DNA of 13,844 nt from a bacterium (lineage in GTDB: Bacteria > Bdellovibrionota > FAC87 > UBA2466): the NCBI GenBank assembly GCA_022842225.1, contig JALHPX010000029.1, positions 1 to 13,844 of the forward strand, written 5' to 3'. Shown here piece by piece: positions 7,307 to 13,675 of the stretch. The notes below the pieces were generated by a model. It ran no database searches. It saw only the letters and a program-made list of their open reading frames with translations, and was not told the origin of the DNA. Both the position numbers and the translations under genes were made by a program. Within the stretch, counting starts at the first letter, position 1; each line of letters begins with the position of its first letter.

Positions 7307-8906
7307 GCTGGGGCAAGCCGCGGTAATTATCCTTATCCACCTGCACCAGGAAATTCGTTTCTGTGCCTCGTGGAATATCAATCACTTCATTGAAGAACAT
7401 GATCTTAGTGGCGTTGCCGTGGGAATCGCCGACAAAAACAGCGCTATGCTTTTTCTTGCCCGTTAGCTTGTCGTTGTAGTGCCGCACTTCTTGTACGGGC
7501 GCTTTGATCATAAACTGCGGCTGATCAAAACCATGGCCGTAAGGACGTAACTGCGAAATCGAATCCGCCAAACCTAAATCCGCAAGAGTGAGAGGCAGCT
7601 CGCAATCATACTGTGTTCTGCTTTCCCACATGCCGGGATTCTCGGCTTGGATCTTAGAGGCGTACTCGGTCAGAGCGGCACGGATCGCGTCTTCGTTTTT
7701 TTCTTCAAAAGTAAAACCACCTGCCGCTCGGTGCCCGCCGAATTTTAAGAATAAACCAGAGGCAGCAGCCATGGCGTCGGTCACGTCAAAGCCGGGAATC
7801 GATCGAGCGGAGCCCTTGCACATGCCGTCTTTCTTCTCAAACAGCCAAGTGGGTCGCCAGTATGTCTCGGCAATTTTACTCGCCGCAATCCCCACCACGC
7901 CCGGATGCCACTCTCCGCCTAGAAACAAAATCGGACCGGGGTCAATAGACTCGATCACTGCACGCGCCTGAGTCACAATGCGGCCCTGGATTTTTTTTCT
8001 CTCGTCGTTACATTCTTCCATGTAACTGACCAACTCCTGAGGCGACTCCTCTAGAAACGCCTTCACAACCGTCTCCGCGTGGCCCAAACGGCCGACGGCA
8101 TTGATTCGAGGCCCCAAGCGAAAGCCAACGTCTTTTTCGTCGAGAGTCGAGCCAATAGACGATGCCCGGCGCAGTTCCTTTAAGACGGGGCGCTGACTGC
8201 GGAGCAAAGCTTCCACGCCTTTTTTCGCCAGCGAATGATTGACGCTATTGAGCGGCACGACATCGCAAATCGTCGCCATGCCGGTGAGTGCGAGTAGATC
8301 TGTCCAAAGTGCCGGCGGTACTTCAAAAAATTCGGCGAGTCGGCGCAAGAGTACAAACGTTACTCCACAGCCACATAACTCCTGATAGAGCGGATCGGGA
8401 TGCAACTTAGGATTCACCACGATGGTATCGGGCATTTTCTCCGGTTGGATTTTGTGGTGGTCAGTGCAAATAAACGTAACGCCTTTTTCGCGGCAATACG
8501 CAGCTTCGGTATTGGCGGTAATGCCCGTGTCCATCGTGATGATGACCTGGGCTTTTTCGTTTTCGATCAAATGCTGAATCGCTTTGAGGTTAACCCCGTA
8601 ACCCTCTTTAAAGCGGCAAGGGATATAGGGAATAAAATTTTTGTGACCCAACGCTTGGAGAAACCACACCCAGCTCACACAACTCATGGTGCCGTCGACA
8701 TCGTAATCGGCGTAGAGCGCGATGCGCTTACCAGCCTTGATGGCTTCTTTGAGCGTCGTCACTGCTTGCTCAAGGCCGTGATCTCCGAAGGAGAGTTTTT
8801 GGATCGGCTCAAACGCACGATTGGCAAAAACCACGTCCTGAATTTCACCAACCGAGGCCGGAATTTTTTCGCTCCGCGCCATCCAATGCCGAAAACGCTT
8901 TCCCAT
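7257..8906 (-). CDS. recJ: Single-stranded-DNA-specific 5'-3' exonuclease RecJ
   Basis: 549 residues, close to the usual 560-580. RecJ degrades single-stranded DNA 5' to 3' in RecF-pathway recombination and in mismatch and base-excision repair. DHH phosphoesterase motifs are present: motif I YADYDVDGT with Asp67, Asp69 and Asp71; motif II ITMDTGIT with Asp126; and motif III TDHH (149-152), followed by the LTGMATICDVVPL segment. The DHHA1 part contains GEWHPGVVGIAASK and FGGHRAAGGF, and a C-terminal OB-fold region follows. The N-terminus lacks the typical RGI...FL.P stretch, a mild departure. The start at 8906 has no clear ribosome site; Met9 at 8882 is possible. The gene lies 94 bases after the MazG-like gene on the same strand and overlaps the end of ndh by 50 bases. 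Confidence 0.95.
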   Translation of the reverse strand: MGKRFRHWMARSEKIPASVGEIQDVVFANRAFEPIQKLSFGDHGLEQAVTTLKEAIKAGKRIALYADYDVDGTMSCVSWVWFLQALGHKNFIPYIPCRFKEGYGVNLKAIQHLIENEKAQVIITMDTGITANTEAAYCREKGVTFICTDHHKIQPEKMPDTIVVNPKLHPDPLYQELCGCGVTFVLLRRLAEFFEVPPALWTDLLALTGMATICDVVPLNSVNHSLAKKGVEALLRSQRPVLKELRRASSIGSTLDEKDVGFRLGPRINAVGRLGHAETVVKAFLEESPQELVSYMEECNDERKKIQGRIVTQARAVIESIDPGPILFLGGEWHPGVVGIAASKIAETYWRPTWLFEKKDGMCKGSARSIPGFDVTDAMAAASGLFLKFGGHRAAGGFTFEEKNEDAIRAALTEYASKIQAENPGMWESRTQYDCELPLTLADLGLADSISQLRPYGHGFDQPQFMIKAPVQEVRHYNDKLTGKKKHSAVFVGDSHGNATKIMFFNEVIDIPRGTETNFLVQVDKDNYRGLPQLKLMGVDYRESAAPVI

Positions 8907-8923
8907 GGCGGGAGTCTAAGAGT

Positions 8924-8947
8924 GGCCGGTGGGCGAAGCCAACGGCC
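8924..8947. other. GC-rich inverted repeat between the MazG-like gene and recJ
   Basis: GGCCG (8924-8928) and CGGCC (8943-8947) are complementary, and an inner GGC/GCC pair closes a GAA loop, so either strand could fold into a stable stem. It lies inside the 94-base gap 8907-9000, which is unusually G-rich on the plus strand. No T run follows in either direction, so intrinsic termination is unlikely. In a minus-strand transcript it would sit just upstream of recJ and could affect mRNA stability or recJ translation; that role is inferred. Confidence 0.35.
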
Positions 8948-9000
8948 TCTGGGGGAGCGCTCTGGGGCTGGGTCTGCGGGAGAGGGGTGCTACTTCCTGG

Positions 9001-9360
9001 CTACTGGCCGGGGCGTTCGGTGTATTTGGTCGCGTGGCCTTTGGACCATTCGGCCGGGTAGCGCTCGGCGTTCTTCTTCATCTTGGCGTGAAAAGCTTCA
9101 TCAAGCGGGATGCCCAACTTGTCCGAAAGCCGCAGCACATAGAAGAAAACGTCCGCCAATTCATCGCGCACTTTGGCGGCTTGCTTGGGATCGGACATGA
9201 TCTTTTGACTGTCTTCGCTGGTAGCCCATTGAAACAGCTCGCCTAATTCACCCGCTTCAATCATCAGCGACATCGCCAGGTTCTTGGGAGAATGGAATTT
9301 ATCCCAGTCCCTTTCTCCGACGAATTCCCGCTGAGCCTTCATCAATGCCTCGATATCCAT
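9001..9360 (-). CDS. MazG-like nucleotide pyrophosphohydrolase (dCTPase/RS21-C6 type)
   Basis: 119 residues. It probably hydrolyses (d)NTPs to the monophosphate and pyrophosphate, cleaning the nucleotide pool. The all-alpha NTP-pyrophosphatase metal site is visible as E35-x2-E38 and E67-x2-D70. The N-terminal run RDWDKFHSPKNLAMSLMIEA and the later ADVFFYVLRLSDKLGI are typical of the DCTPP1/RS21-C6 branch, which prefers dCTP and modified cytosine nucleotides. The ATG at 9360 has no Shine-Dalgarno sequence; a TATAGT on this strand (9378-9373) lies 12 bases upstream, suggesting a very short leader. It precedes recJ on the same strand, and both act in DNA maintenance, so co-transcription is plausible. 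The divergent methyltransferase gene begins 54 bases away. Confidence 0.9.
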   Translation of the reverse strand: MDIEALMKAQREFVGERDWDKFHSPKNLAMSLMIEAGELGELFQWATSEDSQKIMSDPKQAAKVRDELADVFFYVLRLSDKLGIPLDEAFHAKMKKNAERYPAEWSKGHATKYTERPGQ

Positions 9361-9414
9361 AGTGTTTTCTCTACTATATTGAACCCATCCCCTAAAACAG
9401 TTAAAACGCAGCCC
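9361..9414. promoter_or_regulatory. Divergent promoter region between MazG-like gene and methyltransferase
   Basis: This 54-base gap holds CTACTATATTG (9371-9381). On the minus strand TATAGT (9378-9373) matches the -10 consensus at five of six positions and lies 12 bases from the MazG-like ATG. On the plus strand TATATT (9375-9380) or TACTAT (9372-9377) lies about 35 bases before the methyltransferase ATG. No good -35 hexamer or Shine-Dalgarno sequence is visible for either gene. Confidence 0.4.
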
Positions 9415-10224
9415 ATGTCAGACACCCCAAAGGATTCCTATATTGAGGACCGCACCCACCGAGGGTCCTCCAGCGGCCCACGCTCGCACGACGGCGCCTC
9501 CCGCAATCGCCGCGGCAAGAAGCCATTTAAGCTGTGGCAACGCCCGGAGCTGCGCGTGCAGTCGACGACTTTATGGGAATACCCTTCTCAGCACTACGGC
9601 TTGGGCATGCAGGGGGACAAGAATTACAAGGGCGCGACTCCTTCTTGGGTGATTTGGAATTTGCTCCAGCGCTATACGCGCGAAGGTGACAAGATTGTCG
9701 ACCCAATGTGCGGCAGCGGTACTACGCTGGATGTCTGCAAGGACTTAAAACGTGTCGGCGTTGGTTTTGATCTCGCCCCCACTCGCGAAGATATTCAGCG
9801 CAATGATGCGCGCACTTTGCCGCTTGCCAATAACAGTGTGGATTTCTTTTTCATGGATCCACCGTACTCGACGCATATCGAGTACTCCGATGATCCGGCC
9901 TGTATCGGCAAATTAGACGCGTGGAACCAGGAGTATTACGGCTCCATGGAAAAAGTGATCAAAGAGAGTTTCCGGGTTCTGAAGAACCGGCGCTATATGG
10001 CTATTTATGTTTCGGATTCCTTTAAAAAAGGAAAACCGTTTTGCCCGATTGGTTTTGAGCTGTTTTCGATTGCGCGAAAACTCTATAAGCCCGTCGATAT
10101 CGTCTCAGTTGTGCGTCACAACGCGAGTCTCAAAAAAGGCAATTTCCACACCGCTGCGGTGGAGGGAAATTTCTTCTTGCGCGGTTTCAACTACCTGATG
10201 ATTTTCAAAAAGGAATTACCGTAA
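9415..10224 (+). CDS. DNA methyltransferase-like protein (N6/N4 amino-methylase fold, DPPY)
   Basis: 269 residues. The AdoMet-binding motif I is DPMCGSGTT (96-104), with an acidic Asp119 at the end of the second strand, and the catalytic motif IV is DPPY (148-151). This I-then-IV order and Asp-Pro-Pro-Tyr are typical of amino-methylases acting on adenine N6 or cytosine N4 in DNA, though some RNA methylases share them. Residues 12-36 are a basic, Ser/Arg/Gly-rich, probably disordered tail. The protein is short and has no obvious separate target-recognition domain. No restriction endonuclease is in the window, so it appears to be an orphan. I chose ATG 9415 because the upstream open frame (from 9292) reads back through the divergent MazG-like gene. 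Its TAA directly abuts the greB GTG. Target and substrate (DNA or RNA) are unknown. Confidence 0.85.
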   Translation: MSDTPKDSYIEDRTHRGSSSGPRSHDGASRNRRGKKPFKLWQRPELRVQSTTLWEYPSQHYGLGMQGDKNYKGATPSWVIWNLLQRYTREGDKIVDPMCGSGTTLDVCKDLKRVGVGFDLAPTREDIQRNDARTLPLANNSVDFFFMDPPYSTHIEYSDDPACIGKLDAWNQEYYGSMEKVIKESFRVLKNRRYMAIYVSDSFKKGKPFCPIGFELFSIARKLYKPVDIVSVVRHNASLKKGNFHTAAVEGNFFLRGFNYLMIFKKELP

Positions 10225-10794
10225 GTGAGCAAGGCGTTTGTAAAAGACGATGGCGACGGTGGAGATGAGGATCTAGAGCGCGACGATCCCGCGCTGGCAA
10301 TTCCCGCTGGCGCCAAGAATTACATTACGCCGGGTGGTGCAAAGCGCTTGCGCGACGAGCTCAGTCACCTGCTCAATGTCGAACGCCCCAAGATGACCGA
10401 GACAGTGGCTTGGGCCGCTTCCAACGGCGATCGCTCCGAAAATGCCGATTACATTTATGGCAAACGCCGTCTGCGCGAAATTGATCGCCGCTTAAGATTT
10501 CTCACGAAGCGTTTAGAAATCGCCGAAATTGTGGATCCCGCGTCGATTAAATCCGAAGTCGTGCGCTTTGGTGCCACGGTCACCGTGCGCGATCCCGAGG
10601 GCGTGGAAAAGACTTACACTATTGTCGGTGTCGACGAGATCGATCTGAAAAAAGGCCACATCAGCTGGATCTCGCCACTGGGCTCGGCCCTCTTGCGCGC
10701 CAAGGCCAAAGTCGGCGACGAAGTGACGTTTAATGCTCCCAAGGGCGAAATCGATCTCGAAATCGTCGCTTTAAAGTTTGCCCCCATCGAATAA
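10225..10794 (+). CDS. greB: Transcription elongation factor GreB
   Basis: 189 residues, starting with GTG. GreB enters the secondary channel of backtracked RNA polymerase and stimulates cleavage of the 3' RNA end. The N-terminal coiled coil (about 35-110) carries the tip ASNGDRSENADYIYG, with the two catalytic acids Asp69 and Glu72 that hold the second Mg2+. The C-terminal FKBP-like domain (about 112-187) contains FGATVTVRDPEG, SPLGSALL and GDEVTFNAPKG. An acidic stretch at 8-21 precedes the KNYITP start typical of GreB rather than GreA. GTG follows the methyltransferase TAA with no spacer, and AAGGAA about ten bases upstream lies inside that gene, so translation is probably coupled. A 20-base gap separates it from the next gene. 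Confidence 0.95.
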   Translation: MSKAFVKDDGDGGDEDLERDDPALAIPAGAKNYITPGGAKRLRDELSHLLNVERPKMTETVAWAASNGDRSENADYIYGKRRLREIDRRLRFLTKRLEIAEIVDPASIKSEVVRFGATVTVRDPEGVEKTYTIVGVDEIDLKKGHISWISPLGSALLRAKAKVGDEVTFNAPKGEIDLEIVALKFAPIE

Positions 10795-10814
10795 GCATTT
10801 TGATACCATGATGC

Positions 10815-11324
10815 ATGCTCTGGATTGCCAAGGCACTTTGGGTGTATCGCACCGAAGTCTATATCGGGATTCAACTCCTTAACGCGCTCCGCAAATCCGC
10901 GAAAGAAGCGGCTCAGGCCTATATTCGCAATCGGTTTAAGCAGCAGCTGATGCGCAGCCTCGGCACCATGCTGTTTCAACTCACTTTGCTAGGCAGCATG
11001 TTTTTATTAACGAGTCAGTATCCGATTCTGATTAACCGGTTAATTGCATCGGCCGTGCTGTGGTGGCTGACGGCCTACAACATCGCCATCCTTTGCTTTG
11101 TAACTATTCCGGAGCTACGCGCGGTCCACCGCAGCTTAAAGAGCAAACGCGGATACGCGCTCAAATACTTTTTAGAGGTCTCCGTCGTCACGGAGCTAAT
11201 GCAGGGAAGTGCCCTGTGGCTTACGGTGTTCACGGTGATTGGATGGTCGAGCCGCAGTTTCTTGGGCTCGCAAATTAGCTACTGGCAACCTTGGGCGGAG
11301 CTTTGGTTTAAGGTGCCGCGATAA
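10815..11324 (+). CDS. Hypothetical membrane protein, 169 aa
   Basis: I do not recognise a family. The first 45 residues are basic and amphipathic (KSAKEAAQAYIRNRFKQQ), followed by about three membrane-spanning segments at 49-70, 72-97 and 122-145, separated by a basic loop containing HRSLKSKRGYALKYF. The ATG at 10815 lies 20 bases after the greB stop and has no clear ribosome site; two ATGs just upstream (10808, 10811) are in another frame that stops after about two dozen codons. A TGATACCAT (10801-10809) resembles an extended -10 box right before the start. It is probably transcribed with the methyltransferase and greB. The 3' end overlaps the convergent gene by 17 bases. Reality of the gene is likely from length and hydrophobic pattern; function is unknown. 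Confidence 0.7.
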   Translation: MLWIAKALWVYRTEVYIGIQLLNALRKSAKEAAQAYIRNRFKQQLMRSLGTMLFQLTLLGSMFLLTSQYPILINRLIASAVLWWLTAYNIAILCFVTIPELRAVHRSLKSKRGYALKYFLEVSVVTELMQGSALWLTVFTVIGWSSRSFLGSQISYWQPWAELWFKVPR

Positions 11325-12279
11325 GGCGATCTAGATCAGCGCTTACAAGTTCTTCCACGAAGTCCTTCAAACCTCCCAACGGAAGCACTCCTAGCGTCGA
11401 TAAAACATGGAGATTTCTCGATCGCTCCGATTTACTGTCAAACAGATGCCCGTCCCATAGCCACGATTTGTGCTCCGGGTGGGCTGCGACAAAAGAGTGG
11501 TAGACCGCTGCGGTTCTGGTCCACGTTGCGGACTTGTGCAGGTACTGCATCACCAAGTTTGCAACCACCGCTTCTGAATCATTCAGGCGGTACTTATTCC
11601 GCAACGCCGCCGCCCAGGCTCGAATTTTAGCTGAGTGGCTCTGAGCTTTCTCGGCCGCCTCGGCGCTAAAGGTCGCCCACATTGCCATCACCGGACCGGA
11701 AATTAAGTAGGGAGTCGTGCAGACGGTGAGTTTGCGACTGCTCCCTTCGACTAAAAACATGGAGTCCGTGCCGATGGGGGGCTGGTCGGGATCCGCATAA
11801 GTGACTTTCCATCCAATGGCTTGTAGCTGCTGCCAGGTTTCGCGCGCACTCGCTAGTTCTTCAAATTCTAGCCACGCGAGTAAATCGGGTTTGCGCCGCG
11901 GTTCCATCAGTGGCAGCTGCCATTTAAGTCGAGCGATGAGCGTTTGATCGTCGTGGTACTGGTTGATAAAAAGCGATTCGATCTTTGCGAGATCCCCGGC
12001 ATGCGTAGCTAGGGCCGTTTTGAGTAGCATCGAAAGTTCAAGATTCTGGCTGCCGCGCAAAGCCATCAGCAGCTGCACGACGCTGTCGAGGCGGTCCTGT
12101 GCGGACGCTTTTCTGCGAACGGATCGCAAGTAAAGGTAGGTGCCGCAACCAATGGCCCCAGCGGCGATAGCCGATCCGGTGGCCAGTGTAATCGGGTCCA
12201 CCGCGCGCGCTTTCATTGGCTGAAAAAACGACGCCAGCAACAAGAGGGGAAGCGACTTTCTATATAACGTTTTGCACAT
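11308..12279 (-). CDS. Hypothetical exported or membrane-anchored protein, 323 aa
   Basis: No family recognised. From ATG 12279 the protein begins with a signal-like sequence (CKTLYRKSLPLLLLASFF, with likely cleavage after KARA at about residue 26), then a second hydrophobic segment (about 30-49, Ala/Gly-rich) that could anchor it in the inner membrane. A basic stretch (VRRKAS) follows and the rest is a mostly helical soluble domain. Tryptophans are frequent (WQQL, WAALRNKYR, KSWLWDGHLF). The frame is open upstream to 12330, but ATG 12279 is preceded by GAAGGAT at seven bases and starts the signal sequence correctly, so I prefer it. Its ribosome site lies inside a hairpin (12287-12300). The 3' end overlaps the convergent membrane-protein gene by 17 bases. 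It may be specific to this lineage. Confidence 0.75.
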   Translation of the reverse strand: MCKTLYRKSLPLLLLASFFQPMKARAVDPITLATGSAIAAGAIGCGTYLYLRSVRRKASAQDRLDSVVQLLMALRGSQNLELSMLLKTALATHAGDLAKIESLFINQYHDDQTLIARLKWQLPLMEPRRKPDLLAWLEFEELASARETWQQLQAIGWKVTYADPDQPPIGTDSMFLVEGSSRKLTVCTTPYLISGPVMAMWATFSAEAAEKAQSHSAKIRAWAAALRNKYRLNDSEAVVANLVMQYLHKSATWTRTAAVYHSFVAAHPEHKSWLWDGHLFDSKSERSRNLHVLSTLGVLPLGGLKDFVEELVSADLDRLIAAP

Positions 12280-12286
12280 ACCAAAT

Positions 12287-12300
12287 CCTTCGGGCGAAGG
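12287..12300 (-). promoter_or_regulatory. Hairpin burying the ribosome binding site of the 323-aa protein gene
   Basis: On the minus strand CCTTCGCCCGAAGG is a perfect inverted repeat; in RNA, CCUUC and GAAGG pair around a GCCC loop. The 3' arm GAAGG is the Shine-Dalgarno sequence, seven or eight bases before ATG 12279. Folding would hide it from the ribosome, so translation may be low or switchable. The stem is short (five pairs). The 135 bases further upstream to the divergent TPR gene hold no confident promoter or terminator. Confidence 0.45.
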
Positions 12301-12435
12301 TCTTAGCACAAATCGCGCGTTTGGCGGCAATCGGTTTCTCTACCTGACTCCGCCGGCCGGTTTTTTGAGCGTAAATGGCTGTGGTTTAGCCTGCCACTTG
12401 CCGGGAAATGGGGGCTGGTCTAACTCTTAAGGGCC

Positions 12436-12921
12436 GTGCTGGACGAATTAGCCCGAAAACGTGGTCAGTTGTTAATGGAGCGGGGACTTGCGGCCGTTTC
12501 CAGGGGCGAGTTTGCCGAAGCTCGAAAGGCTTTTCAGAAAGCCGCTGAAAATGAGCTCTCCGCCGACGCGCTTACGTACTGGGGGTGGATGGAACACCAG
12601 ACTGGCAACACCCTCAACGCGATTCGCCTGTGCAAAATGGCGATCGAGCTCGATCCCGATTTCGGCAATCCCTATAACGACATTGGTTCGTATATGATCG
12701 CGTTGGGCGATCCCGAATCAGCCATTCGGTATTTGGAGCGCGCGATTTTGGCTCCCCGCTACGAGCCGCGCCAGTTTCCGCACATCAATTTAGGGCGGAT
12801 CTATTTGGCGAAAGGCTTGCCTCGCAAGGCAATCGAGCATTTCAAAAAAGCGCTGGAATACGCGCCCGAAGATCCCGAAGTGCTGCGCACGATTCAGAAT
12901 ATTCTGGGCACACTCAATTAA
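12436..12921 (+). CDS. TPR-repeat protein, 161 aa
   Basis: 161 residues made almost entirely of about four tetratricopeptide repeats: roughly residues 14-47 (GLAAVSRGEFAEARKAFQKA), 48-81 (TGNTLNAIRLCKMAIELDPD), 82-118 (ALGDPESAIRYLERAIL) and 119-153 (AKGLPRKAIEHFKKALEYAP). TPRs form helical scaffolds that bind other proteins; the partner is unknown. No signal peptide or membrane segment is present, so it is probably cytoplasmic. The start is GTG 12436, with AAGG five bases upstream; an internal ATG at 12475 would cut into the first repeat. The stop codon directly abuts the stop of the convergent gene with no base between. Confidence 0.88.
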   Translation: MLDELARKRGQLLMERGLAAVSRGEFAEARKAFQKAAENELSADALTYWGWMEHQTGNTLNAIRLCKMAIELDPDFGNPYNDIGSYMIALGDPESAIRYLERAILAPRYEPRQFPHINLGRIYLAKGLPRKAIEHFKKALEYAPEDPEVLRTIQNILGTLN

Positions 12922-13656
12922 CTATTTAATCAGCGCTTGCGGCGTGTAGCCCGGTGGAATGGAAAATGTATCCGCTGGCAGTGTCGGTCGTTCGATCGCG
13001 CTGACTAGAAACGTGGAGGTTTCGCCCGATTTTGGATCGATGCCATTAGCTTCCAACGTGAGGCCCATCTCCTCGATTTTTTTCCAGAGGTAATCGGGAA
13101 CCGAGCTATTGCCCGGAGCGACTTTCACTAGAGGTTCCAACGCGCGCGAGAGTTTCTGCATCGGCAGAATATCGGCTTTGGTCAGGCCGACGTCCTTCAG
13201 CGGAGCTGCACACAGGTCTCCAACTTTTTTCCTCTCTCTATGGATCTCGAAGACTTTGCAGTTCCACTGGGAGACCTTTTTGGTCTTGCCGGTATCTTTG
13301 AAGGTGACGTCGGCGGCCTTTGCCTCAGCAGGCTTTCCGCGTTGCTGCAGCTTAAGAGCGAGAGAGGCTAAAATTTCCATTTGCGCCACGGGCATGGTGA
13401 GAAAAGTTTTTTTCTTATTGTCGACGTAAGAAAGGTTCTCTGTCTGTGCATCGTAGAAAATCCGGTAAGTCTGACTGGGGTCGTTAGGGGCGGGAGAGTC
13501 CAGCCGTACTTTCGTCTTTTCGAAGAACAAGTGGAGCGGTAGCTTGTTCTTGGATTGGGTTATATTAGCGGTGATTTTGACGCCCGTGGCTCCCAAAGCC
13601 GAAAATGCCATCTGAGCAAGTCCCAAGATAATTAGTTGCGTGCGCTTGTTGTACAT
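12922..13656 (-). CDS. Secreted protein resembling DUF4412
   Basis: 244 residues. An N-terminal signal peptide is visible: basic NKR, hydrophobic core at about 8-22, and probable cleavage after SALGA. The mature part alternates strands and turns; the segment YDAQTENLSYVDNKKKTFLTM and later WNCKVFEIHRERKKVGDLC recall DUF4412-type periplasmic proteins, which have a LolA-like beta-rich fold by some predictions. Two cysteines in that later segment could form a disulphide. This assignment is tentative. The start ATG 13656 has no ribosome site, and only 19 bases separate it from the start of the divergent ABC transporter gene, so each promoter must lie partly inside the other gene. The 3' end abuts the convergent TPR gene. 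Confidence 0.8.
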   Translation of the reverse strand: MYNKRTQLIILGLAQMAFSALGATGVKITANITQSKNKLPLHLFFEKTKVRLDSPAPNDPSQTYRIFYDAQTENLSYVDNKKKTFLTMPVAQMEILASLALKLQQRGKPAEAKAADVTFKDTGKTKKVSQWNCKVFEIHRERKKVGDLCAAPLKDVGLTKADILPMQKLSRALEPLVKVAPGNSSVPDYLWKKIEEMGLTLEANGIDPKSGETSTFLVSAIERPTLPADTFSIPPGYTPQALIK

Positions 13657-13675
13657 GAAGAAGAGGTTAGTGCGA

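Noticed and set aside
8400..9200. A 266-codon open frame on the plus strand across the start of recJ and most of the MazG-like gene
   Set aside because: Both minus-strand genes have intact family motifs there; the plus-strand translation resembles no protein and is a shadow of biased codon use.
9292..9414. N-terminal extension of the methyltransferase
   Set aside because: It would read back through the start of the divergent MazG-like gene and its promoter; ATG 9415 gives a plausible start.
12280..12330. Upstream extension of the 323-aa protein
   Set aside because: ATG 12279 has the ribosome site and places the signal sequence at the N-terminus; the extension would bury it.
12350..12366. 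CCGGCCGG palindrome followed by six T, terminator-like
   Set aside because: The palindrome has no room for a loop, so at most a three-pair stem forms, and no plus-strand gene ends nearby that would need it.
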